DNA of 9,911 nucleotides, taken from assembly GCA_003978675.1 (NCBI GenBank), contig QNYP01000135.1, forward strand, positions 1-9,911, in the 5' to 3' direction. The DNA comes from Hydrogenothermus sp. Lineage in GTDB: Bacteria > Aquificota > Aquificia > Aquificales > Hydrogenothermaceae. Below the pieces are notes generated by a model. The model saw only the letters and a list, made by a program, of their open reading frames with translations, searched no databases and had not been told where the DNA came from. Below, in pieces: positions 1 to 6,999 of this stretch. The position numbers were made by a program, and so were the translations under genes. The first letter of the stretch is position 1. Each line of letters opens with the position of its first letter.

Positions 1-39
1 TAAAGCATTAAACAAATATTTTCAAAGAATATCTGGAAA
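1..39 (+). repeat. 39-bp exact direct repeat, copy 1 (at window edge)
   Basis: Bases 1-39 are identical to bases 448-486, and the identity ends at base 40 (c versus a at 487). The spacing of 447 bp is 149 codons, so both copies are read in the same frame and encode KALNKYFQRISG. Because copy 1 begins at base 1, the repeat could extend further left. It is either the end of an upstream tandem copy of the SurA-like domain or a contig-edge artefact. Confidence 0.95.
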
Positions 40-1282
40 CATAAATGGTGTAGCTCAAGTAAATGGGAAAGATATTTCTTTTCAAGAATTTTTCTTTGAA
101 GTAAATACCATTACTGCATTTTTAGAAAGTCAAGGAGTAGATACTGCTCCTTTAAAACAGCAGATATATTCACAAGCTTTACAAAAGGTAATAAATAGAG
201 AGCTTTTAAACCAATTTGCAGAGGAAGAAGGTATTGTTGCAACTCCAGAAGAAGCAAAAAAAGCTATATCTAAGATGGAAATTTTCCAAACAAACGGAAA
301 ATTTGATTATTCAAAATACCAAGCATTTTTATCTAGATTTAATGTGTCTCCAGCATTTTTTACTGAATTAATGATGCGAGAACTAACTGTTCAACACATT
401 TCAAATATTGTTAAATCTGGAGTATATATAACAGATGAAGAAATTGATAAAGCATTAAACAAATATTTTCAAAGAATATCTGGAAAAATATTTATTATCC
501 AGCCTAAAGTATCTGTATCTGAAAAAGATTTGAAAGATTACTATGAAAAACATAAAGATGAATTTGTTAAAGAAAAACAAAAGGAAATTGCAATTTATGA
601 ATTTAATGCTAAAGATGAAGAGGCAATAAAGCAGGCACAAGAAATGTTTAAACTGCTAAAAACTGGTAAAAAACCTGAAAAAAAACCTGTATTTTCTGGA
701 TTTGAAAACCAAATAAAAGGTTTTCCAGATAAAGTAAAAAAAGAAGCTAAAGCTGTTAATAAAGAAAACAAAATTAAATTAGTAAAAACGAAAGATAAAA
801 TATATCTAGTTGTATACGCAGGAGAAAAATCCAAGTTAAAAACCTTTGAAGATGCAAAAAATGAAATAAAAGCTAAGTTAGAAAGAAATCTAATTTCCAG
901 AAAGTTAGAAGAAACTTTAAAATTATTAAGTAAAGAAAAGTTATCTGAAAAAGTATTAAAAGAAAAATTCAATGCTAAAGAAATTAGGCTAGAAAATAAA
1001 ACTTTAAGAGATATCCAATTTACTTATGGTTTAAGAGAAGAAGATTTAACAAATATAAGAAATACAAATATTAATAACTTATCTAATCCAATAAAAGCAA
1101 TAGATAAAATTGTTATTATAAAAGTTGATGATAAAAAACCTATTTCAAAAGAAATTAGAGATAAATTGAAAGATATAAAACCTATACTTTTAAATCAAAA
1201 ATATAACGATGTATTTTCTATGTTGTTAGATAAACTCCAAAAAGAAGCTGATATTAAGATAAACGAGCAAGTGTTTAGATAA
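2..1282 (+). CDS. SurA/PpiD-like periplasmic chaperone, 5'-truncated
   Basis: The frame is open from base 2, so the ATG at 275 is internal (codon 92) and the gene is cut by the left edge, leaving 426 visible residues. Residues 14-160 look like a SurA-type N-terminal chaperone domain, opening with VAQVNGKDISFQEF and continuing through a run of amphipathic helices. Residues 163-188 contain the usual linker to a parvulin domain (VSEKDLKDYYEKHKDEF). The segment at 189-295 lies where a parvulin PPIase would be, but I see none of its usual signatures (RHIL, GGDLG, GYHI), so it looks degenerate. The protein ends in a long charged helical tail. Family members fold outer-membrane and periplasmic proteins; PpiD types are anchored by an N-terminal membrane helix. 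Here the 13 residues before the domain are instead a copy of residues 150-161 plus one residue, so the true N-terminus is not seen. The stop overlaps the next start (TAATG). Confidence 0.8.
   Translation, partial: KALNKYFQRISGNINGVAQVNGKDISFQEFFFEVNTITAFLESQGVDTAPLKQQIYSQALQKVINRELLNQFAEEEGIVATPEEAKKAISKMEIFQTNGKFDYSKYQAFLSRFNVSPAFFTELMMRELTVQHISNIVKSGVYITDEEIDKALNKYFQRISGKIFIIQPKVSVSEKDLKDYYEKHKDEFVKEKQKEIAIYEFNAKDEEAIKQAQEMFKLLKTGKKPEKKPVFSGFENQIKGFPDKVKKEAKAVNKENKIKLVKTKDKIYLVVYAGEKSKLKTFEDAKNEIKAKLERNLISRKLEETLKLLSKEKLSEKVLKEKFNAKEIRLENKTLRDIQFTYGLREEDLTNIRNTNINNLSNPIKAIDKIVIIKVDDKKPISKEIRDKLKDIKPILLNQKYNDVFSMLLDKLQKEADIKINEQVFR
448..486 (+). repeat. 39-bp exact direct repeat, copy 2
   Basis: This is the second copy of the 39-bp sequence at 1-39. 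It lies at the end of the SurA-like chaperone domain and flows naturally into the following linker (IFIIQPKVSVSEK). It is therefore probably the original location, and the copy at the window edge the displaced one. Confidence 0.95.
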
Positions 1283-1746
1283 TGGAAAAAACACCTTACG
1301 CTTACGAATTTTTATGGCATCAAATAGAAATAGGTTTTAATGAAGTAAGGAAAAAGAAATACAAGGAACTTTTAGAAAGGTTTATATTTAATGAGGACAT
1401 AAGAAAAAAGCTTGAGAAAAGAAATGATTATAGAAGCAGAGATTATGAAGGAGGGCTATTGGAAACAACTGCATCTTTAGTTTCCTTAAGTCTTTGCACA
1501 TACGATAATTATCCAGAAATAGACATAGACCTTATATTAACTGCTATAATTATGTATGCAATTTGCAAAACATTTACCAAAAAAGAGTGCTATGAATTTG
1601 TAAAAGATTACCCTGAACTTGTACCGTTTTTATTTAAAAAACAAAGAAAAAAACCTTCTTTAGAACTTACTGTTTTTGATGCTTTAATTAAATTTGATGT
1701 TAAAATTTTTTTAGCACTTAATAAAAAAAGAAAGAAAAACAAATAA
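1282..1746 (+). CDS. Small protein resembling an HD domain without metal ligands
   Basis: This 154-residue soluble protein is not one I can name. Residues 55-67 (YEGGLLETTASLV) and 77-98 (YPEIDIDLILTA, then IIMYAICKTF) follow the pattern of YhaM/TraI-type HD phosphohydrolases, which read HHxYxGGLLEHT and, about 20 residues later, YPxIDRDLLLAGALLHDIGK. By that alignment the HH pair is S52-R53, the second His is T62, and the HD doublet is Y92-A93. All the expected metal ligands are therefore missing, and the protein is probably non-catalytic. There is no OB-fold or other added domain. The C-terminus is strongly basic (KKRKKNK). It starts inside the stop of the chaperone gene (TAATG at 1280-1284) with no clear ribosome binding site, so translation is probably coupled. 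The CDS is secure; the HD relationship was judged by eye. Confidence 0.75.
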   Translation: MEKTPYAYEFLWHQIEIGFNEVRKKKYKELLERFIFNEDIRKKLEKRNDYRSRDYEGGLLETTASLVSLSLCTYDNYPEIDIDLILTAIIMYAICKTFTKKECYEFVKDYPELVPFLFKKQRKKPSLELTVFDALIKFDVKIFLALNKKRKKNK

Positions 1747-1750
1747 CGCC

Positions 1751-1755
1751 GGAGG
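1751..1755 (+). promoter_or_regulatory. Strong ribosome binding site for the ODP gene
   Basis: GGAGG lies 9 nt before the ATG at 1765. It is the clearest Shine-Dalgarno site in the first operon, whose other genes mostly start by stop/start overlap. This suggests the ODP gene has independent and stronger translation initiation. Confidence 0.75.
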
Positions 1756-1764
1756 GTTTATATT

Positions 1765-2538
1765 ATGGAAAATGCCGTTGTAATTTTCGATGATGGAAAT
1801 CACAAAAATCTTCTTCTTGAAGACTTTGGTCATGGAGAAATGGTTCAGGCAAATGTTCATATGATTGTTGACAACGGAAAAGGTATGATTTTAGACCCAG
1901 GTGGACACAAAGTTTTCAAGCATCTTATTTCCGAAGTAGGAAAAATTATTGGAGTAAACAACTTAGATTACATTTTTCTATCTCACCAAGACCCAGATAT
2001 TGTTGCTGCCATAAACGGATGGTTAATGACAACAAAAGCAAAAGCTTTATCATCTAAACTTTGGCTTAGATTTATTCCTCACTTTGGAGTTGATAAATTT
2101 GTTATGGACAGACTTATTGGTATAGATGATGAAGGAGGAATTGTAAAATTAGGAGAAATCGAACTTTATATTTTACCGGGACACTTCATGCACTCTCCTG
2201 GAAACTTACATGTTTATGACCCTGTTTCTAAAACTCTGTACTCTGGAGATTTAGGAGCTTCTCTTGGTCAAGATTATGTGTTTGTTGAAGATTTTGAAAA
2301 TCATATTCAATATATGGAAGGTTTTCATAGAAGATATATACCAACAAATAAAATTCTAAAAGCCTGGGTAAAAATGGTTAGAGAATTAGACATAGAAACA
2401 ATAGCTCCTCAACATGGAGCAATCTTCAAAGGAAAAGATATAGTGAATAAATTCTTAGACTGGTTAGAAGATTTACAATGTGGAATAGATATTATGGAAG
2501 ATAAGTTTAAAATACCAACAAATAAATTAGAAGTTTAA
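1765..2538 (+). CDS. Diiron MBL-fold protein (ODP, oxygen-binding type)
   Basis: This 257-residue protein has the metallo-beta-lactamase fold of the flavodiiron (FprA/ODP) branch. The metal site is visible: H74, D76 and D78 in SHQDPD, H143 in GHFMHSPGN, D162 in YSGDLGA, and H217 in APQHGAI. In flavodiiron proteins the first motif is HxExDH. Here the Glu is Asp and the last His is Ile79, as is seen in stand-alone ODP proteins. No flavodoxin domain follows, so it cannot take electrons from its own FMN. Family knowledge points to reversible O2 or NO binding or reduction at a diiron centre in the cytoplasm; the exact role is unknown. It has a strong ribosome binding site, and its stop overlaps the rsmH start (TAATG at 2536-2540). 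A generic hydrolase is the less likely alternative. Confidence 0.85.
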   Translation: MENAVVIFDDGNHKNLLLEDFGHGEMVQANVHMIVDNGKGMILDPGGHKVFKHLISEVGKIIGVNNLDYIFLSHQDPDIVAAINGWLMTTKAKALSSKLWLRFIPHFGVDKFVMDRLIGIDDEGGIVKLGEIELYILPGHFMHSPGNLHVYDPVSKTLYSGDLGASLGQDYVFVEDFENHIQYMEGFHRRYIPTNKILKAWVKMVRELDIETIAPQHGAIFKGKDIVNKFLDWLEDLQCGIDIMEDKFKIPTNKLEV

Positions 2539-3425
2539 TGGTATCTCACTATTCTGTTTTAAAAAATGAAGTTTTAAATTTTTTTGAAAAAAGAGAAACA
2601 AATAATAAATATATAGTAGATGCCACTCTGGGAGGAGGAGGGCATTCTGAAGCGATTTTAGAAAAATTTCCTGATGTAAAAATTATTGGAATAGATAAAG
2701 ACAATTATGCGTTAAGCTATGCTAAAGAAAGGTTAAGGAAATTTCAAGATAGAGTTATTTTTGTAAAATCTCCATTTAAAGATATAGATGAAGTCCTAAA
2801 GGATTTAACAATAGAAAAAGTTGGTGGAATAATTTTTGATTTTGGAGTTTCCCATTTTCAGCTTAGGCTTCCTAGAGGATTTTCATTTCAAAGAGAAGAA
2901 CCCCTAGATATGAGAATGGATACTTCCCAGGATTTAGACGCTTATTATGTTGTTAATTACTATCAAGAATGGCAACTAGAAAAAATACTCAAAGAGTATG
3001 GAGAAGAAAAATTTGCAAAAAAAATAGCAAAAGAAATAATAAAAAGAAGACAAAAAGATAAAATAGAAACTACAAAACAACTGGCAGATATTGTTTGCAG
3101 TGTATATCCACCAAAGTTAAGACACAGGAAAATACACCCTGCAACAAAAACCTTTCAAGCAATAAGAATTGAAGTGAATAATGAACTTGAAGAAATAGAA
3201 ATAGCTATAAGAAAATCTATAGAACTGCTAGACAAAGGAGGAATACTGCAAGCTATATCTTTTCATTCCCTTGAAGATAGAATAGTAAAAAATCTATTTA
3301 AAGATGCAAAAAAATTAAAGAAAATTGAAATTTTAACGAAAAAACCTATTACACCAACTAAAGAGGAAATAAATGAAAACCCTCCATCTAGGAGTGCTAA
3401 ATTAAGAGTGGCAAAGAGGATATAG
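2538..3425 (+). CDS. rsmH: 16S rRNA (cytosine-1402 N4)-methyltransferase RsmH (MraW)
   Basis: RsmH uses S-adenosylmethionine to N4-methylate C1402 in the ribosomal P site. The 295 residues are close to the usual family length. The motifs are typical: HYSVLKNEVL at 4-13, the SAM loop DATLGGGGHSEAIL at 28-41, the acidic residue after strand 2 in GIDKDNYAL (51-59), DFGVSHFQL at 101-109, RGFSFQREEPLDMRMD at 113-128, ATKTFQAIRIEVNNEL at 202-217 and SFHSLEDRIVK at 241-251. The common DLGVSSPQL appears here as DFGVSHFQL, a mild divergence. The ATG overlaps the upstream stop. The gene is followed by ftsL and ftsI, the classic order within the dcw cluster, but mraZ is not upstream and its place is taken by the ODP gene. 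Confidence 0.97.
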   Translation: MVSHYSVLKNEVLNFFEKRETNNKYIVDATLGGGGHSEAILEKFPDVKIIGIDKDNYALSYAKERLRKFQDRVIFVKSPFKDIDEVLKDLTIEKVGGIIFDFGVSHFQLRLPRGFSFQREEPLDMRMDTSQDLDAYYVVNYYQEWQLEKILKEYGEEKFAKKIAKEIIKRRQKDKIETTKQLADIVCSVYPPKLRHRKIHPATKTFQAIRIEVNNELEEIEIAIRKSIELLDKGGILQAISFHSLEDRIVKNLFKDAKKLKKIEILTKKPITPTKEEINENPPSRSAKLRVAKRI

Positions 3426-3427
3426 AT

Positions 3428-3736
3428 ATGATAAGAGTAAAAGAACTAACAATAGAAGCAAGAAAAGATTTTTCCATATTAAAGAAACAGGCCTTATTTT
3501 TCTTAATGATACTTACCATATCCTCTTTGCTAATACTATACAACATAAAATTTGTTGAAGTGGAGAAAGAAATAGCCCAATTAACAAAATCCAAAGAGTT
3601 TATGGTATATGAAAACATGATACTAAAAAAAGAAATAGCAAAGCTAAAGGATCCTAAAAGGATAAACAAAATAGCAAAGAAAAAATTACATATGAAACCT
3701 GTTAATATGGAAAAAGTTAAGTTTATTAAATATTAA
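3428..3736 (+). CDS. ftsL: FtsL-like cell division protein
   Basis: This 102-residue bitopic protein has a short basic cytoplasmic N-terminus, one membrane helix at about 22-41, and a periplasmic heptad-like coiled coil at about 42-74. It then has DPKRINKIAKKKLHM at 75-89, which matches the D-P-x-R-I-x-x-x-A-x-x-x-L-G/H-M pattern of FtsL. FtsL pairs with FtsB and FtsQ at the septum and helps activate FtsW/FtsI. Sequence conservation in this family is weak, so the call rests on topology, the C-terminal motif and the position between rsmH and ftsI. AGAGGA at 3415-3420 is a suitable ribosome binding site, 7 nt before the ATG and inside the end of rsmH. The stop overlaps the ftsI start. Confidence 0.85.
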   Translation: MIRVKELTIEARKDFSILKKQALFFLMILTISSLLILYNIKFVEVEKEIAQLTKSKEFMVYENMILKKEIAKLKDPKRINKIAKKKLHMKPVNMEKVKFIKY

Positions 3737-5460
3737 TGAAGCCAACAAAGGTATACTTTTTTGCATTCTTTATTTCACTGTTTTTTATAGTAGTTGTAAT
3801 AAAACTTATTACTCTTCAAATCACATCAAGGGAAGATATTTTAAAACATATTAGAAAACAGTATTACACAAAAGATGATGTAATTCTTCCAAGGGGAACT
3901 ATATTTGATAGAAATAAAGAAGTTTTAGCTTTAAGTGTTCCAACCATTACTGTCTTTGTTTTACCTCAATATATAAGAGATTTAAAGAAAAATGGAAAAG
4001 TAATAAAAACGGCAGAAGAAAGGAAAATAGAACTGGCACAAAAATTATCTCCTATTTTAAGAAAACCTCAAAACTGGATACTAAAAAAATTAAACTCAAA
4101 AGGGTATGTAGTTTTAGCAAAAAACCTAGGAAAAGACTATCAACCAATCATAGAAGCTATTAGACGAGAAACAAAAATATGGAACTTAGGCATTATTGAA
4201 GGTTCAAAGCGATTTTACCCTTTAGGTAAGATAGCAGGAAATACAATAGGATATGTAAACAAATATGATGGAGAAGGAAAAACTGGAATAGAGAAAAAAT
4301 TTGATAATGTTCTAGGGGGAGGAATTGGACACATTTTACTTATGAAAGATGCAAGGGGATTTCCTATAACGATAGTTGATGAGGAAAAAAAACCTAAAAA
4401 GGATTTAATAACAACAATAGACAAGAACATACAATTCATTGCCGAAGAAGCTCTAAGGAAAGTAGTAAAACTAAGAAAACCTAAAGAAGCATTAATTCTT
4501 ATTGTAAACCCTAACACAGGAGAAATACTTGCAAATGCAACTTATCCAAACTATGACCCAAACAAATACTGGAAATACAAAAGCCATAAAAATATAACCT
4601 TCCATACACCATACGAAATTGGTTCTCTTGCCAAACCTTTTGTTGTCGCTAAAGCTGTTGCTACAGGGAAAGTAAGAAAAGATGAAATAATATTTGGAGA
4701 AAATGGAAAAATCTATGTAGATGGAGTAAGAATTAAAGACCACAAAAAATTTGGATGGCTAACTGTAAAAGACGTAATAATTCACTCTTCTAATGTTGGT
4801 GTTATAAAAATAGCTTTAAGATTTAAACCAGATGAATTTTACTCTATATTTAAAAATTTAGGATTTGGTAAATCAACAGGAATATTTCCGGGAGAATCAA
4901 AAGGAAAATTGAGAGAAGACCCTAGACCTGTGCAAATAGCTTATGCATCCATAGGACAATCTTGGACAGCAACACCTATACAAGTTGCAATGGCATATTC
5001 GGCAATAGCAAATGGAGGTTATTTACTAAAACCAAAATTAGCACTGGGATATATTGATGAAAGCGGTAAAACAATTAAAGAAAAAACAGTGATTATAAGA
5101 AAAGCTTTAACAGATAAAGAAATAAAGTGGCTAAAACAAACTTTAAAGCTAGTTGTAGAAAAAGGAACAGCTAAAAAAGGAAAATCTGAGTTTTTCACGA
5201 TTGCAGGGAAAACAGGAACAGCACAAAAGTATGACCCTAAAATAAAAGCATTATCAATGGAAAAATTTTACACTTGGTTTGCTGGCTTTTTTCCTGTAGA
5301 CAACCCTAAATACACAGTGGTTATATTCCTAAACGAACCAAAAAAAATAAAAAAATGGGAATTTATAGGTGGAGGAACTGTTGCAGCACCAGTTTTAAAG
5401 GATTTAGTTGATAGGCTAATGTATTATGCCAAAGAAAAACCAGATAAAACACAAAAATAA
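3736..5460 (+). CDS. ftsI: Septal peptidoglycan transpeptidase FtsI (class B PBP)
   Basis: This 574-residue class B penicillin-binding protein cross-links septal peptidoglycan. It has a short cytoplasmic end, a single membrane helix at about 6-26, and a dimerization domain starting with LPRGTIFDRN at 51-60 and including GNTIGYVNKYDGEGKTGIEK. The transpeptidase domain runs from about 225. Its three catalytic motifs are complete: S297-L-A-K300, S351-S-N353 and K492-T-G-T495. The serine motif context (YEIGSLAKPF) differs from the common EPGSTFKPF, but it keeps the nucleophile and the lysine. There is no PASTA domain. The start overlaps the ftsL stop (TAATG at 3734-3738) without a clear ribosome binding site. 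FtsI rather than a sporulation or elongation PBP is favoured by the rsmH-ftsL context. Confidence 0.95.
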   Translation: MKPTKVYFFAFFISLFFIVVVIKLITLQITSREDILKHIRKQYYTKDDVILPRGTIFDRNKEVLALSVPTITVFVLPQYIRDLKKNGKVIKTAEERKIELAQKLSPILRKPQNWILKKLNSKGYVVLAKNLGKDYQPIIEAIRRETKIWNLGIIEGSKRFYPLGKIAGNTIGYVNKYDGEGKTGIEKKFDNVLGGGIGHILLMKDARGFPITIVDEEKKPKKDLITTIDKNIQFIAEEALRKVVKLRKPKEALILIVNPNTGEILANATYPNYDPNKYWKYKSHKNITFHTPYEIGSLAKPFVVAKAVATGKVRKDEIIFGENGKIYVDGVRIKDHKKFGWLTVKDVIIHSSNVGVIKIALRFKPDEFYSIFKNLGFGKSTGIFPGESKGKLREDPRPVQIAYASIGQSWTATPIQVAMAYSAIANGGYLLKPKLALGYIDESGKTIKEKTVIIRKALTDKEIKWLKQTLKLVVEKGTAKKGKSEFFTIAGKTGTAQKYDPKIKALSMEKFYTWFAGFFPVDNPKYTVVIFLNEPKKIKKWEFIGGGTVAAPVLKDLVDRLMYYAKEKPDKTQK

Positions 5461-5473
5461 CTTATGATGTATC

Positions 5474-5503
5474 TTATTGTTATCAAATTCTAATATTTAT
5501 AAA
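5474..5503 (+). promoter_or_regulatory. Possible promoter before the winged-helix gene
   Basis: In the 51-bp gap after ftsI, TATAAA at 5498-5503 could be a -10 element. TTGTTA at 5477-5482 is a partial -35 with a short 15-bp spacer. The predicted transcription start falls at about 5510-5512, on or next to the ATG at 5512, and no Shine-Dalgarno sequence is present. In DNA this AT-rich, such matches arise by chance. Confidence 0.25.
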
Positions 5504-5511
5504 CTTTTAAC

Positions 5512-5709
5512 ATGAAGAACAAAGTGTTAGAAATTATAAAACTTTCAAATAAGCCATTAAAAACAGGTGATTTAGAAAAATTAGTAGGCATTTCTAGAAA
5601 CGAAATTCAAAAAATTATTAATGAATTAGTTATAGAAGGAAAAATAAAAGTTGATAAATGCTACAACAAAGTTTTAGGCTTAAACAAGGAGGAAAACAAT
5701 GGCAAATGA
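5512..5709 (+). CDS. Small winged helix-turn-helix protein
   Basis: This 65-residue protein is essentially one winged-helix domain. Helix 1 is at about 2-11, a helix-turn-helix spans about 17-41 (LKTGDLEKLVGISRNEIQKI), and a short beta wing lies at about 43-56. The pattern matches small MarR/AsnC-like DNA-binding domains, in which residues such as GISRNEIQKII form the recognition helix. No ligand-binding domain is present, and a lone Cys50 is the only cysteine. It overlaps the following iron-sulfur gene by 11 bp, so the two are almost certainly co-translated, and it may regulate that gene or assist its product. No ribosome binding site is visible before the ATG. Specific targets cannot be inferred from the sequence. 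Confidence 0.75.
   Translation: MKNKVLEIIKLSNKPLKTGDLEKLVGISRNEIQKIINELVIEGKIKVDKCYNKVLGLNKEENNGK
5686..5692 (+). promoter_or_regulatory. Strong ribosome binding site for the iron-sulfur protein
   Basis: AAGGAGG, a near-perfect Shine-Dalgarno sequence, sits 6 nt before the ATG at 5699, inside the end of the small winged-helix gene. It fixes the start and implies strong translation of the iron-sulfur protein. Confidence 0.85.
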
Positions 5710-6958
5710 GATAAAAGTTGAGCTTTCTTTAGAACTTGCACACCAGTGTGTAAAATGCTCTGCGTGTAGGTCTGTATGTCCTACATACAGCGTAGTAAAA
5801 GAGGAAAGAAGTTCACCAAGAGGTAGACTAGCTTTAGCAGAAGCAGTTGTAGATGGTATTATGCCACTTACAGAAGAAGTAGTAGCCCAGTGGAATGAAT
5901 GTGCTATGTGTAGAAGATGTGAATGGATTTGTCCAAATGAAGTTGAATATAAAGAAATTATGTTTAGGGCCCGTTATATGGGTAATAAAGAATTAGGTAA
6001 GAAAGATTTTGTCAAAACTGCAGTATTTACTGGCCTTTCTATGATGGGTAATTTAATAACAAAAACAGCAATGAAATTTGCCCCATCATTAATGCAGGCT
6101 TACGGAAAACTATTCAAAAAGGAAGTTCCAGAATACAATGCAGTATTTTTAGATACAGGTATTCCTAAATACACAAAACTAATGCCTAAACCAACTGCAA
6201 AACCTTTTGGTTTAAGAGGAAAAATTGTAAAACCTAAAAAAGAGAAAAAAGGAAGATTACTATTTTTTACAGGTTGTATGATAGATGCGTTCTACGGAAA
6301 AACAGGAGAAAATGTTTTAAAACTTATGGAAACTGCAGGTTATGAGGTTGTAGTTCCAGAAAATATAAGATGTTGTGGGGCACCTCACTTATACGGTGGG
6401 AATGTTGAGGCATTTGAAAAGCTAATGAAACACAACAAAGAAGAAATAGACAAATACGAATTTGATTATATAGTTGTTGCTTGTCCTACATGTGGAGGGG
6501 CTTTAAAAGAAGAATACAAATATCCAGTAAAAGATTTCGCAGAAATACTTGAAGAACAAGGATACATAACATTTAAAGGAAATGGTGAAAAAGTTACATT
6601 CCATTTCCCTTGCCACTCATATACAGCTATGAATACAAACCCAAATACATATAGAAATGTTTTAAAAAGTGTAGAAAATGCAGAGTATGTAGAAGGCGAA
6701 CAGGCAATGATGTGTTGTGGTTTTGCAGGTTATTTTTCTGTTGCTAATTACGAAGTTGCAACTGAGCTACAAAAAAGAAAAGTCAAGGATTTAGAAAATA
6801 CACAGGCTCAATATGTATTAAGTGATTGTCCTGGGTGTGTCTTTAATATTGCAGATGGTATGTATAAACACAGTGAAAATTACAAAAATATAAAAGTTCA
6901 GCATTTAGCAGATTATCTTGCAGAAAGGTTAGTGGAGGAAGAAGCTAATTTAAGATAG
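5699..6958 (+). CDS. GlcF/GlpC/HdrB-like iron-sulfur protein, two CCG domains
   Basis: This 419-residue cytoplasmic electron-transfer protein has two ferredoxin-type [4Fe-4S] motifs: C17, C20, C23, C27 (CVKCSACRSVCP) and C68, C71, C74, C78 (CAMCRRCEWICP). Two CCG domains follow. The first has C193, C225-C226-G and C262/C265; the second has C305, C339-C340-G and C377/C380. This is the arrangement of GlcF (glycolate oxidase), GlpC, LutA and HdrD-type subunits, which pass electrons between a flavoprotein dehydrogenase and quinone or a thiol/disulfide partner. No flavoprotein (GlcD- or GlpA-like) is next to it, so the substrate cannot be named. It shares 11 bp with the upstream winged-helix gene. 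All cluster ligands are intact, so the protein looks functional. Confidence 0.9.
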   Translation: MANEIKVELSLELAHQCVKCSACRSVCPTYSVVKEERSSPRGRLALAEAVVDGIMPLTEEVVAQWNECAMCRRCEWICPNEVEYKEIMFRARYMGNKELGKKDFVKTAVFTGLSMMGNLITKTAMKFAPSLMQAYGKLFKKEVPEYNAVFLDTGIPKYTKLMPKPTAKPFGLRGKIVKPKKEKKGRLLFFTGCMIDAFYGKTGENVLKLMETAGYEVVVPENIRCCGAPHLYGGNVEAFEKLMKHNKEEIDKYEFDYIVVACPTCGGALKEEYKYPVKDFAEILEEQGYITFKGNGEKVTFHFPCHSYTAMNTNPNTYRNVLKSVENAEYVEGEQAMMCCGFAGYFSVANYEVATELQKRKVKDLENTQAQYVLSDCPGCVFNIADGMYKHSENYKNIKVQHLADYLAERLVEEEANLR

Positions 6959-6990
6959 AATATTTAAGATTTAATATATTCTTGGAGAAT

Positions 6991-6995
6991 AGGAG
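6991..6995 (+). promoter_or_regulatory. Ribosome binding site that sets the leuS-beta start
   Basis: AGGAG lies 4 nt before the ATG at 7000. An upstream in-frame TTG at 6982 would place this site inside the coding region and has no ribosome binding site of its own. The ATG also gives 287 residues, close to the 289 known for the Aquifex aeolicus beta subunit. Confidence 0.8.
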
Positions 6996-6999
6996 TAAA

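Noticed and set aside
595..972. Long minus-strand open frames within the chaperone and ftsI genes (also 455-640, 3397-3669, 4215-4517, 4492-4743)
   Set aside because: They lie opposite well-supported coding regions. Their Phe/Ser/Leu-rich composition is what the complement of Lys/Glu-rich genes produces, and none has a recognisable motif or ribosome binding site.
275..1282. ATG at 275 as the start of the chaperone gene
   Set aside because: The same frame is open back to base 2 and encodes the conserved start of the SurA-type domain (VAQVNGKDIS), so 275 is an internal methionine.
5456..5484. Terminator after ftsI from ATAAC/GTTAT complementarity
   Set aside because: The stem is short and AT-only apart from one pair, the loop is long, and no T tract follows.
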